From assembly GCF_004343585.1 (NCBI RefSeq), contig NZ_SLYW01000009.1:62001-126000 (forward strand): 64,000 bases of DNA, given 5' to 3'. A program made the position numbers and the translations under genes. The DNA is from Neorhizobium sp. JUb45 (GTDB lineage: Bacteria > Pseudomonadota > Alphaproteobacteria > Rhizobiales > Rhizobiaceae). The notes beneath the pieces were generated by a model. The model was given only the letters and a program-made list of their open reading frames with translations, ran no database searches and was not told where the DNA came from. Shown piece after piece: positions 53,313 through 60,876 of the stretch. Positions within the stretch are counted from its first letter, which is position 1. The number at the start of each line of letters is the position of its first letter.

Positions 53313-53352
53313 TAAGACACGTATTTAACGACGTCGTTAGCGACGTGTCTTA
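53313..53352 (+). repeat. Nested palindrome (40 bp) just upstream of IS66 tnpA
   Basis: Outer arms TAAGACACGT (53313-53322) and ACGTGTCTTA (53343-53352) pair perfectly; the inner 53326-53339 is itself a perfect 14-bp palindrome, TAACGACGTCGTTA. Only three bases on each side (ATT / GCG) fail to pair. It lies 13 bases before the tnpA ATG, so it could form a cruciform or an mRNA hairpin. Confidence 0.9.
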
Positions 53353-53365
53353 TGCGGGGATTGCG

Positions 53366-53734
53366 ATGCGCGTTGAGATTCTTGGGCAGGAACGTCGGCG
53401 CCGATGGCGCGACGATGAGAAGCTGGCCATTATCATGTCGGTTGGGGATGGTGGAGCGACAATCACAGAGGTTGCCCATCGGCACGATATCACGCGCCAG
53501 CAGATTTACGCCTGGCGTAGCGAGCTGAAGAAGAAGGGGCTTCTCTCGGTGTCTTCGAATGCATTGTTCATTCCCATCGACGTGAATGCCGTGCAGACTG
53601 ATGTTCAGGACGGCAGGGAAAGCCGCGCCGGGATGATCGAGCTGCGATTGAGCTGCGGTCGCACCCTTCGCTTTGGCAGTGCGGTCGATACCGCCGCCCT
53701 GACCCAGCTTATTCGGGCGGTGGAAGCAGCATGA
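53366..53734 (+). CDS. tnpA: IS66 TnpA (OrfA) protein
   Basis: 122 residues with an N-terminal helix-turn-helix of the IS66/IS3 OrfA type: RRRRWRDDEKLAIIMSVGDG, then TITEVAHRHDITRQQIYAWR. It is an accessory protein of IS66 transposition. The ATG at 53366 starts at MRVEILGQERR; an upstream in-frame ATG at 53345 is inside the palindrome. The end overlaps tnpB by four bases (ATGA), typical of IS66. Confidence 0.92.
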   Translation: MRVEILGQERRRRWRDDEKLAIIMSVGDGGATITEVAHRHDITRQQIYAWRSELKKKGLLSVSSNALFIPIDVNAVQTDVQDGRESRAGMIELRLSCGRTLRFGSAVDTAALTQLIRAVEAA

Positions 53735-54078
53735 TCGGGCCTGGGACCGGTGTCCGGGTCTATCTTGCTTGCGGGATCACGGACATGCGTAAAGGAATAG
53801 AAGGCCTGGCAGCCCTTGCACAGGATGTCCTGCGCCAGAAGCCAACGGGCGGCGCGGTATTTGCCTTTCGGGGCAAACGAGGCGATCGATTGAAGCTGCT
53901 GTATTTTGATGGCCAAGGCTTCTGCCTGTACTACAAGATCTTGCAGAAAGGTCGGTTCCCATGGCCGTCTGCGTCCGACGGGACGGCGCGACTGACGTCG
54001 GCCCAACTGGCGATGTTGTGGGAAGGGATCGATTGGCGTCGTCCGGATTGGGGAGCGCCACCGGCTCGTGTCGGGTGA
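53731..54078 (+). CDS. tnpB: IS66 Orf2 (TnpB) protein
   Basis: 115 residues with the IS66_Orf2 signature: VRVYLACGITDMRKGIEGLA, FAFRGKRGDRLKLLYFDGQG, CLYYKILQKGRFPWP. Required with TnpA and the DDE transposase TnpC for IS66 movement; TnpC is truncated here, so this copy cannot transpose alone. The full-length frame is intact. Confidence 0.95.
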   Translation: MIGPGTGVRVYLACGITDMRKGIEGLAALAQDVLRQKPTGGAVFAFRGKRGDRLKLLYFDGQGFCLYYKILQKGRFPWPSASDGTARLTSAQLAMLWEGIDWRRPDWGAPPARVG

Positions 54079-54141
54079 TTTTATCCCTCTGAAACCACTC
54101 GTTTTTATGGCAATTTCTCCTGACTTATGGTAGTCAGGATC

Positions 54142-54192
54142 ATGTCAGACGCAACGGCAAATCTTCCGGATGAGAGCGGCGGTGCAAAAGTC
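54142..54192 (+). pseudogene. tnpC: 5' fragment of IS66 tnpC transposase
   Basis: Translation from ATG 54142 gives MSDATANLPDESGGAKV, then passes into IS21 left-end sequence and stops at 54225. The expected tnpC start, about 60 bases after tnpB, is at this position. Only 17 codons of the gene remain before the IS21 junction. Confidence 0.6.
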
Positions 54193-54295
54193 TGCCACGG
54201 TAACGGCGCGATAATCACGCCGTAGGGGCGGAGTAAAATCCGGCCACCTATCTTCCTTCTGCATTGGAAGCAGGAGGGACAAGGGGATCTACACC

Positions 54296-55792
54296 GTGGA
54301 ATTGTATCTCAAGGTTCGCTTGGCCGTGTCGGAGGGGATGACCCGGCGTCAGGCTGCAAAGCATTTCAACATATCTCGCGACAGCGTTGCTAAGATGTTG
54401 TCGTATTCGACGCCGCCGGGCTATCAGCGTCAGTTGCCGATCCGGCGGCCGAAGCTGGATGCGTTCGTCTCGACAATTGATCATTGGCTCGATGAGGACG
54501 TGAAGGTGCCGCGCAAGCAGCGCCACACGGCCAAGCGGGTGTTCGACCGGCTCCGGGACGAGCGCGGCTTCACCGGTGGCTACACGATCATCAAGGATTA
54601 CATGCGCGAGCGGGATCAGCGCCGCCAGGAGGTGTTCGTGCCGCTGGCTCATCCGCCGGGCCATGGGCAGGCCGACTTCGGTGAGGCTCTGGTGGTGATC
54701 GGCGGTGTCGAGCGGAAGGCGCACTTCTTCGTTTTGGATCTGCCGCACAGCGACGGCTGTTATGTGCGGGCCTATCCAGCGGCCGTATCAGAGGCCTGGG
54801 TCGACGGCCACATCCATGCGTTTGCGTTCTTCGGGGCCGTGCCGCAATCGATCGTCTACGACAATGATCGTTGCCTGGTCGCAAAGATCCTGCCTGATGG
54901 GACCCGCAAGCGTGCGGCGCTGTTCAGCGGTTTTTTGTCCCACTACCTGATCCGGGATCGTTACGGGCGGCCGGGCAAGGGCAACGATAAGGGAAACGTC
55001 GAGGGGCTTGTTGGCTATGCCAGACGCAACTTCATGGTGCCGATACCGCAGTTTCCAACATGGGAGGCGTTCAACGTCTGGCTGGAGGAGCAATGCCGCA
55101 AGCGCCAGCGCGACAAACTGCGGGGCGAGAGCGAGACGATCGGCGAACGGCTGCAGCGGGATCTGGCTGCCATGCGCATGTTACCGGCATCTCCATTCGA
55201 TGCGTGCGATCAGGCCGGCGTCAAGGTAACGGCCCAGTCGTTGGCGCGTTACAAGACCAATGACTATTCCGTCCCGGTCGCCTACGGCCATCAGGATGTC
55301 TGGGTCAGGGGTTATGTCGACGAAGTGGTGATCGGCTGCCGCGGCGAGATCATCGCCCGTCATCCCCGGAGCTGGGACCGCGAGGACGTCGTCTTCGATC
55401 CTGTGCATTACCTGCCGCTGATCGAGCAGAAGATCAATTCGCTGGATCAGGCAGCACCTCTCCAGGGCTGGGATTTGCCAGAGGAATTCGCCACGCTGCG
55501 CCGTTTGATGGAAGGCCGCATGGCCAAGCATGGCCGGCGAGAATATGTGCAGGTCTTGCGCCTGCTGGAAAGCTTCGAGCTCGCCGACCTGCACGCGGCG
55601 GTAAAGCAGGCGCTCCAACTCGGCGCGATCGGCTTCGACGCCGTCAAGCATCTGATCCTGTGCCGAGTGGAGCGCCGGCCGCCACGACTGGACCTGTCCA
55701 TCTACCCGTATTTGCCGAGGGCGACGGTCGAGACGACGTCGGCGAAGGCCTATATGCGACTGCTTTCCGCGCATGGGGAGGAAGCGGCATGA
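54296..55792 (+). CDS. istA: IS21-family transposase IstA
   Basis: 498 residues from GTG 54296. N-terminal helix-turn-helix (RLAVSEGMTRRQAAKHFNIS), then the integrase core: first Asp in PGHGQADFGEALVVIGG, second Asp in SIVYDNDRCL, catalytic Glu in KGNVEGLVGYARRNF. The DDE triad is therefore intact. It works with the helper ATPase IstB, encoded with a four-base overlap. Size and order are normal for IS21 elements, so this copy is probably functional. Confidence 0.96.
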   Translation: MELYLKVRLAVSEGMTRRQAAKHFNISRDSVAKMLSYSTPPGYQRQLPIRRPKLDAFVSTIDHWLDEDVKVPRKQRHTAKRVFDRLRDERGFTGGYTIIKDYMRERDQRRQEVFVPLAHPPGHGQADFGEALVVIGGVERKAHFFVLDLPHSDGCYVRAYPAAVSEAWVDGHIHAFAFFGAVPQSIVYDNDRCLVAKILPDGTRKRAALFSGFLSHYLIRDRYGRPGKGNDKGNVEGLVGYARRNFMVPIPQFPTWEAFNVWLEEQCRKRQRDKLRGESETIGERLQRDLAAMRMLPASPFDACDQAGVKVTAQSLARYKTNDYSVPVAYGHQDVWVRGYVDEVVIGCRGEIIARHPRSWDREDVVFDPVHYLPLIEQKINSLDQAAPLQGWDLPEEFATLRRLMEGRMAKHGRREYVQVLRLLESFELADLHAAVKQALQLGAIGFDAVKHLILCRVERRPPRLDLSIYPYLPRATVETTSAKAYMRLLSAHGEEAA

Positions 55793-56547
55793 GTGACGAA
55801 GTGCCCGAGATCCTGCTCTCCCATTATCTCAAAACCCTCAAGCTCCCGACCTTCCAGCGCGAGTACCAGAAGCTGGCCCGGCTATGTGCCACCGAGGGCG
55901 TCGATCATGTCGAATACCTGTTCCGGCTTTCCGAAAGAGAGATGATCGAACGGGACCGCCGCAAGGTCGAGCGCCGTATCAAGGCGGCCAAATTCCCCGT
56001 CGTCAAAAGCCTCGACAGCTTCGACTTCGTAGCCATCCCCAAACTCAACAAGATGCAGGTGCTGGAACTGGCGCGATGCGAATGGATCGAGCGCCGGGAG
56101 AACGTCATCGCACTCGGGCCAAGCGGCACGGGCAAGACGCATGTCGCACTCGGTCTCGGCTTGGCCGCATGCCAGAAAGGCCTGTCCGTAGGCTTCACTA
56201 CGGCCGCCGCTCTGGTCAGCGAGATGATGGAGGCACGTGACGAACGGCGTCTGCTCCGCTTCCAGAAGCAAATGGCTGCCTACCAGCTTCTCATCATCGA
56301 TGAGTTGGGCTTTGTGCCGCTGTCCAAGACTGGTGCGGAATTGCTGTTCGAGCTGATCTCACAACGCTATGAACGCGGCGCGACCCTGATCACCAGCAAT
56401 CTTCCGTTTGACGAATGGACAGAGACACTGGGATCGGAACGACTGACTGGTGCACTGCTCGATCGCATCACCCACCATGTCAACATTCTCGAAATGAACG
56501 GCGACAGCTATCGTCTCGCCCAAAGCCGCGCCAGAAAGGCCGGCTAA
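55789..56547 (+). CDS. istB: IS21-family helper ATPase IstB
   Basis: 252 residues from ATG 55789, which lies inside the istA stop region (ATGA overlap). AAA+ ATPase motifs: Walker A IALGPSGTGKTHVALGLGLA, Walker B LLIIDELGFVPLS, and a sensor region TLITSNLPFDEW. It selects the target and stimulates IstA. The short zinc-free N-terminal domain (PEILLSHYLKTLKLPTF) is typical. Appears complete. Confidence 0.96.
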   Translation: MSDEVPEILLSHYLKTLKLPTFQREYQKLARLCATEGVDHVEYLFRLSEREMIERDRRKVERRIKAAKFPVVKSLDSFDFVAIPKLNKMQVLELARCEWIERRENVIALGPSGTGKTHVALGLGLAACQKGLSVGFTTAAALVSEMMEARDERRLLRFQKQMAAYQLLIIDELGFVPLSKTGAELLFELISQRYERGATLITSNLPFDEWTETLGSERLTGALLDRITHHVNILEMNGDSYRLAQSRARKAG

Positions 56548-56567
56548 ACCCTCCTTGAAAATCGCCA

Positions 56568-56622
56568 CGCACGCATGAGACCCCCGCTCGGGCTACGCCC
56601 TCCCGGAGGTCTCATGCGTGCG
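56568..56622 (+). repeat. Long hairpin at the 3' end of the IS21 element
   Basis: CGCACGCATGAGACC (56568-56582) is followed after 25 bases by its exact complement GGTCTCATGCGTGCG (56608-56622), a perfect 15-bp stem. It lies 21 bases after the istB stop; no T-run follows, so it may protect the transcript end or block read-through rather than act as a standard terminator. Confidence 0.9.
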
Positions 56623-56657
56623 CCAAAAGTGGCCTGGTTTTACTCCGCCGCCTGGCC

Positions 56658-56762
56658 TTAATTTGCTCCGGCGTTGACATCGCTTGGTGTCGAGAGCACA
56701 TCGCCGAGAATGTTCTGAGCGAAGACGGTGCTGCCTGCGCCGACCAGACAAATCTTTGGCAT
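56658..56762 (-). pseudogene. N-terminal fragment of a family-4 glycoside hydrolase (alpha-galactosidase/glucuronidase type) cut by IS21
   Basis: From ATG 56762 the frame reads MPKICLVGAGSTVFAQNILG, the NAD-binding N-terminus characteristic of GH4 enzymes, which use NAD and Mn for an oxidation-elimination mechanism. After about 27 codons (to 56680) it enters the IS21 right end and stops at 56658. AGAAGG lies seven bases upstream of the ATG, so the translation start is intact. The remaining ~400 codons are missing from the window. The divergent AraC regulator at 56869 is probably the former activator of this gene. Confidence 0.8.
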
Positions 56763-56806
56763 GGGATGGCCTTCTTATGGATTTCGTTGATATCAACATG
56801 CATCAT

Positions 56807-56822
56807 TGAATTCCGGAATTCA
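56807..56822. promoter_or_regulatory. 16-bp perfect palindrome in the GH4/AraC divergent region
   Basis: TGAATTCCGGAATTCA is its own reverse complement. It lies between the truncated GH4 gene (start 56762, minus) and the araC-type gene (start about 56869, plus). It is a good operator candidate, although AraC proteins usually bind direct repeats. Confidence 0.5.
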
Positions 56823-56868
56823 TCCGGTTATAGACCTATTTATTCCCGGATCGGCGCATGGGCTGACG

Positions 56869-57711
56869 ATGAAAGAAGAATTCTCCGAATTTGTCGAATG
56901 GTCTGCTCCGTCTCACAGCTTTTTCATAGAGCGCCACGTGGCGAGCGCGATGAGTGCTGCGCATTGGCATGACCACGTGGAATTAAACGTGCTGCTAGAC
57001 GGCAAAATGACCTACCTGTTCAATGGGACACAGGTGCAGATCGAAGCCGGACAGCTTTCACTGTTTTGGGCGGCAATCCCGCATCAGGTGATCGTGGTGG
57101 CACACGACGCGCCGGTGATTTGCATCTACCTTCCGCTCGTTGATTTTCTCGCCCTGCCGCTCGATCAGTTTGCTCGCCAGGCCGTCATGCAGGGAACTTT
57201 CGTCAAGGAAGACGTTGCAGGGCAGAGCACCAGTTTAGCGGCAGGCCGTTGGCTTGAGGAATGGGAAACTGGTGGGGAGCTTCGGCGGCAACTTGTGTGC
57301 GACGAGGTCAAGCTCGCGGTTCGCCGACTAATTCTCGATAAGGCCGGCGCGCCAACGCCTGCAGTCAGTTTCGGGGTGCCGCACAATCAATCCGTCGGGC
57401 ATGCCCAACGTATTACCGAAGTCATCAACGAGCGATATGACGAAGCGCTGACCCTGACGTCGCTTTCGAAACTTGCGGGTGTGCATTCCGCTACTGCAAA
57501 TCGCGCATTTCGAGATGTCTTGGGAATTTCGGTCGTGGAATATCTCACACGTTACCGTTTGGCGCGCGCAATGCAGCGACTTGCCGAAACGGATGACGGC
57601 ATCCTGGATATCGCACTCGACTGCGGCTTCGGCTCCAACTCGAGGTTCTACGAGATTTTCCGCCAGAGGACCGGAACGACACCGCGTCAGTTTCGTGCGT
57701 CGACGCGCTAG
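56869..57711 (+). CDS. AraC-family transcriptional regulator
   Basis: About 280 residues from ATG 56869 (MKEEFSEFVEW); a TTG at 56806 would add 21. N-terminal cupin-like sensing domain (HWHDHVELNVLLDGKMTYLF; IEAGQLSLFWAAIPHQVI) and C-terminal double HTH (LTLTSLSKLAGVHSATANRA; GILDIALDCGFGSNSRFYEI; FRQRTGTTPRQFRAS). The layout resembles MelR/rhizobial AgaR-type activators of alpha-galactoside genes. It is divergent from the truncated GH4 gene, so its main target here is destroyed. Confidence 0.92.
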   Translation: MKEEFSEFVEWSAPSHSFFIERHVASAMSAAHWHDHVELNVLLDGKMTYLFNGTQVQIEAGQLSLFWAAIPHQVIVVAHDAPVICIYLPLVDFLALPLDQFARQAVMQGTFVKEDVAGQSTSLAAGRWLEEWETGGELRRQLVCDEVKLAVRRLILDKAGAPTPAVSFGVPHNQSVGHAQRITEVINERYDEALTLTSLSKLAGVHSATANRAFRDVLGISVVEYLTRYRLARAMQRLAETDDGILDIALDCGFGSNSRFYEIFRQRTGTTPRQFRASTR

Positions 57712-58020
57712 ATCACTTCATCGTTGAAAGAGGCAACGGTTCGCAAAACGAGATCGCTGAAGGATGCGGGAAGATTGCGGGGGCGGGTTACATCGCGAAG
57801 GCGATATCGAGATACTCAATCATTTCGGAAGCGTAGCTTTGATAGATAGCGGGTCGAACGTTCACATCCCATCACATCAAAAGCTTTGATCTTATTGGCC
57901 TTGGGTGCAGCATGTCGGTGGTTAAAAGACAGCGTCGCAGCAAAGCGCAGACGACTGCTTTGCGCCGACACCAGTCATCACACGGCTAAGCGGATGACTG
58001 GTCGTGCCCCGCCATTGAGA
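57712..58020. other. Intergenic stretch, no gene seen
   Basis: 309 bases between the convergent ends of the AraC regulator and the SDR gene. No recognisable gene or strong hairpin was found. Confidence 0.5.
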
Positions 58021-58776
58021 TCAGACTTGCGCCCAGCCACCGTCCACGGTCAGTTCAACGCCGGTGATGAACTCCGAATCGTCCGACGCCAGAAAAAGAA
58101 CCGTCTTTGCAATATCGTGGCCGGTACCCTTGCGGCCGAGCGGTGTGAGGTCAATCGCTTGGCGGTTCATCTCGCGGATCATCTCCTCGCTCAGCCCCGT
58201 CTTACGCATGATATCGGTGTCGATATAGCCTGGAGCCATGGCATTGATCCGGATCCCTTTGGCGCCGTATTCGGCCGTCAGCGAGCGCGCAAGCGAGCGC
58301 AGTGCCGCCTTGGTGGCGGAATAGACGGACAGACCAGCCGTACCGCGCACACCTTGGATCGAGGTATTGAGAATGACGGAACCGCCCGAGCCCATCAGGC
58401 CGATAAGCTTCTGGATCGTGAAGAACGTGCCTTTGAAATTCGTGTTTGCGGTAAAATCGAAGTCCGCGTCGGTCACCTCCTCAAACAGTCCTGGTCGCGC
58501 GCCGCCTGCATTCGCGAACAGGATATCGAGGCGACCGTATCGGCTTTCGACATGAGCCCGCAGAGCATCAAGATCCTCCAGTTTCGCAATGTCTCCATGA
58601 AATCCGTCAGCCCCCTGGCCGATCTCTTGGACCGCAGCCTCGAGCGTTGCCTGATCGCGGCCTGTGACGACAACCTGCGCGCCCTCCTGAACGAAGAGCT
58701 TTGCGGTCGCAAACCCCATCCCGGCGCTGCCACCGGTAATGACGGCTATTTTTCCATCCAGCTTATTCATTGACAT
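58021..58776 (-). CDS. Short-chain dehydrogenase/reductase (classical SDR)
   Basis: 251 residues. Rossmann motif IAVITGGSAGMGFATAKLFV, NAG in LDILFANAGGARPGL, catalytic Ser/Tyr/Lys in ILNTSIQGVRG and SVYSATKAALRSLARSL, and the C-terminal FITGVELTVDGGWAQV. Classical SDR of FabG-like architecture, NAD(P)H-dependent; substrate not predictable. The start may also be the ATG two codons later (58770). The LysR gene lies upstream on the same strand, 113 bases away, with an inverted repeat between, suggesting LysR controls it. Confidence 0.93.
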   Translation of the reverse strand: MSMNKLDGKIAVITGGSAGMGFATAKLFVQEGAQVVVTGRDQATLEAAVQEIGQGADGFHGDIAKLEDLDALRAHVESRYGRLDILFANAGGARPGLFEEVTDADFDFTANTNFKGTFFTIQKLIGLMGSGGSVILNTSIQGVRGTAGLSVYSATKAALRSLARSLTAEYGAKGIRINAMAPGYIDTDIMRKTGLSEEMIREMNRQAIDLTPLGRKGTGHDIAKTVLFLASDDSEFITGVELTVDGGWAQV

Positions 58777-58869
58777 GGTCCTTCCGCTTGAAGCCGCACG
58801 GATGCAGCGATGGAAGGGAACCTAGGCAGTGACAAAGCGGGATCCCAGACAGGTCGATCGACTAGGATC

Positions 58870-58886
58870 TATTCCTAGCAGGAATG
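58870..58886. promoter_or_regulatory. Inverted repeat TATTCC-N5-GGAAT upstream of the SDR gene
   Basis: ATTCC (58871-58875) and GGAAT (58881-58885) with five bases between. A very similar repeat precedes the lysR gene at 59803-59820. Such ATTCC-like dyads fit LysR boxes. Confidence 0.5.
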
Positions 58887-58889
58887 ATG

Positions 58890-59798
58890 CTAAGCCGAAG
58901 TACGCAGGCCAGGTTTTTCAGCGCAGATCTCGACGAGAAAATCGATGACGACCCGAAAGCGTTGCGGCATCCTCCGGCCGCTCGCGCATATCACGTGGAT
59001 CGGCGACGGTTCGGCCGCGAACTCTTCGAGGATCGGGACGACAGTGCCGGCTTTCAGATCTGCGGAGAACATCGCAAGTCCGGCATATCCAATGCCAAGC
59101 CCCATCAACACCGCTGCGCGCTGATCCTCGATATCGTTCGATCTGAGATTGCCCTCTGGCTGCATGATGAGCGGGCCATCGGGGCTGTTGAACCTCCAGG
59201 GCTGTGTCGCGCCCCGCGTTTGTCCGGCAATGAGATTGTGCGACCGCAGATCGGCCGGAATGCGCGGCGTGCCAAACGTCCTCAGATACGCGGGAGCCGC
59301 CAGGGCCCCCATGTGCAGATCGCCGATCTTGCGGGCGATCAGTGTCGAATCCGCCAATGGCCCGACACGCAGGGCAATATCGATCCCGTCGATGATGAGA
59401 TCGACACGGCGCTCCGCAACCGAAATATCCAGCGTGATGTCCGGGAATTTTTCAAAGAAGGCGGGCAGCCGGGGAATGATGAACATTCGGCCAAAGGCAG
59501 GCGGTGTCGCCAGTCGCACCACACCGCTCGGCCTGATGTTCTTCTGGCCGATGCGGATTTCGGCCTCGTCAAGATCGCCAAGGATACGGATCGCGGTTTC
59601 GTAGAGGTCGAGGCCCGCTGCGGTCGGCTGTAAGCCACGGGATGTTCTGCTGAGGAGTTGCGTCCCCAGATGCTGTTCAAGGGCGGCGATCTGCTTGCTG
59701 ACCGCAGGCTGTCCGATGCCGAGTTCACGGCCGACATGGGTGAAGCTGCCGCGCTCGACAACGCGTATATACACTCTGAGCGATGAGAAGCGGTCCAT
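58890..59798 (-). CDS. LysR-family transcriptional regulator
   Basis: 302 residues. N-terminal HTH (VYIRVVERGSFTHVGRELGI; GQPAVSKQIAALEQHLGTQL; SRTSRGLQPTAAG) and a complete effector-binding domain (VRLATPPAFGRMFIIPRLPA; FPDITLDISVAERRVDLIID; GIDIALRVGPLADSTLIARK). AGGA lies about seven bases before the ATG at 59798. It belongs to the subgroup often found next to SDR or quinone-related oxidoreductases. The paired dyads at 58870 and 59803 suggest it controls both itself and the SDR gene. Confidence 0.94.
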   Translation of the reverse strand: MDRFSSLRVYIRVVERGSFTHVGRELGIGQPAVSKQIAALEQHLGTQLLSRTSRGLQPTAAGLDLYETAIRILGDLDEAEIRIGQKNIRPSGVVRLATPPAFGRMFIIPRLPAFFEKFPDITLDISVAERRVDLIIDGIDIALRVGPLADSTLIARKIGDLHMGALAAPAYLRTFGTPRIPADLRSHNLIAGQTRGATQPWRFNSPDGPLIMQPEGNLRSNDIEDQRAAVLMGLGIGYAGLAMFSADLKAGTVVPILEEFAAEPSPIHVICASGRRMPQRFRVVIDFLVEICAEKPGLRTSA

Positions 59799-59802
59799 GA
59801 GC

Positions 59803-59820
59803 TATTCCTGTTTGGGAATA
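59803..59820. promoter_or_regulatory. Inverted repeat TATTCC-N6-GGAATA upstream of lysR gene
   Basis: Perfect 6-bp arms at 59803-59808 and 59815-59820, five bases upstream of the LysR start codon. Shares the CTATTCCT sequence with the 58870 site. Confidence 0.55.
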
Positions 59821-60254
59821 GCGTTGGCATGTCCATCGCTTGACCGCAAGCATTTCGGAGCCAAGCTGTGGGGCCGGTCATGGCCCTGTGTTTCGGCAGG
59901 GTGCCTGAGAAAAACGCCTAAACATCGCGATGGGCAGTCGGTTGTGTGGGGAAACTGGAGGGGCTTGGGCAAGATGGCAGCTTTGCTCCAAAAAGCCGCG
60001 ATTGTCAGTATGGATCGCGAACGACCGCAACGGAGTCGGGCGCAGAATGGCAGCTTCCGGCCTGATGTTTCCGAGAACCGGACAGTCCGGTGTCAGCCCA
60101 TATCAGCCATTCACGAGGGCAAGTAGCTGCCCGTATACGGAAATTCGGCGCGAACTTATCGGCCAAACGACGTGGTCGATGGTTCGCATCCTTTCAAGAG
60201 GTCAGGGCCGCCATTGTCTGCAGCGGATCTCTACCGCTGTTTTCTTGTTCTGGC
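59821..60254. other. Intergenic stretch with tRNA 3'-end-like string
   Basis: 434 bases with no convincing gene. At 60174-60201 is GGTCGATGGTTCGCATCC plus TCAAGA, a T-arm-like string close to that at 18751. Confidence 0.4.
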
Positions 60255-60476
60255 TCACAGCTTCTTCAGCGCGTAGGAATCGAGGTGGCCGCAAGTAAGG
60301 CAACGAAATGTCACGACGTCATAAACTACTTTGCCCTTGAGGCTCAAACCAGAAAAGAAGCTTTTCACGGGTTTTCCTGCAACCCATGTCTCGGATGACA
60401 AAACAGCGCCATCTCCCTTCTCGAGCAAAAAACCCTCTTCCATGTCTGAGTTGCATCTACTGCATTGGTACGACAT
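60255..60476 (-). CDS. Zinc-ribbon protein (DUF6487-like)
   Basis: 73 residues from ATG 60476 (MSYQCSRCNSDMEEGFLLEK); a GTG at 60542 would add 22 but has no good ribosome site, while AAGG precedes 60476 by eight bases. Two Cys pairs (CSRC near the start, CLTC near the end, 44 residues apart) can bind one zinc. The pattern C-x2-C-x3-M-x2-G followed by a Trp segment (ETWVAGKPVKSFF) and RCLTCGHL matches the DUF6487 type. Function unknown. Confidence 0.75.
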   Translation of the reverse strand: MSYQCSRCNSDMEEGFLLEKGDGAVLSSETWVAGKPVKSFFSGLSLKGKVVYDVVTFRCLTCGHLDSYALKKL

Positions 60477-60792
60477 ATCCACGACCTTATAAAGCTGCGT
60501 TCTCGTCACGTTATCGACGACTGTGTGCTTGTCGCCATTCACCTTGAGCAGAAATCGCAGAAGATTTCAGTTAGCTGCCTCGAATAATTCTCTCTAATGC
60601 TGCGATTAAACGCTGACCTTGTCTTCGCCATAACATGGTCCGTTTAACAAAACTGTGCGTGTCGTGAAAATTGTCGTGAGGACGAGGATAAGCATCTGGC
60701 CCGCTGCTTCCTCAATCGAGCATACGATCGATTCAAGTTTAGCGAATTGGAGGTAAATCTAACGGAACTGGCGAGTGACAGGAGGATTGCGA
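60477..60792. other. Intergenic stretch, no gene seen
   Basis: 316 bases between the divergent zinc-ribbon gene and the small ORF at 60793. AGGAGG occurs at its right end, before that ORF. Confidence 0.45.
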
Positions 60793-60876
60793 ATGTCGAG
60801 GGTAAGCCGTCTCTTCGAAAAGCTGGGTACGCTGCGGGTGCGCAGACAGTCCGTAAACGCCCTTGACATGGCGTAG
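60793..60876 (+). CDS. Small ORF with strong ribosome site, possibly a gene broken by a TAG
   Basis: 27 residues, MSRVSRLFEKLGTLRVRRQS and onwards to a TAG at 60874. ACAGGAGGATTGCGA precedes the ATG, with seven bases between AGGAGG and ATG, an unusually good signal. Past the TAG the same frame continues ELFRDVETLRQL to a TAA at 60922, which looks helix-like, so the TAG may be a nonsense mutation in a small protein. No family recognised. Confidence 0.35.
   Translation: MSRVSRLFEKLGTLRVRRQSVNALDMA

Larger units (their letters stand above)
53267..54192 (+). mobile_element. IS66-family element, 5' part only (interrupted in tnpC)
   Basis: The left end probably is GTAACCGTCCGATTGGCACC at 53267-53286, beginning GTAA as in IS66-family inverted repeats. 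It contains tnpA, tnpB and the first 17 codons of tnpC before the IS21 element begins at about 54193. The right part and right inverted repeat are absent from the window, so a target duplication cannot be tested. Confidence 0.75.
54193..56679 (+). mobile_element. IS21-family insertion sequence
   Basis: About 2.49 kb carrying istA and istB. Ends proposed: left TGCCACGG (54193) and right ...GTTGACA (56679), both TG...CA. Inside each end is a matching 21-base inverted repeat, GGCGGAGTAAAATCCGGCCAC at 54227-54247 and its near complement at 56629-56649 (19 of 21 identical), the multiple terminal repeats of the family. No target duplication is visible: left flank is IS66 tnpC, right flank is a GH4 gene, so the two flanks were joined by recombination or deletion. 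Confidence 0.88.

Noticed and set aside
57886..58773. Plus-strand 295-residue ORF over the SDR gene
   Set aside because: Shadow; minus strand carries all SDR motifs.
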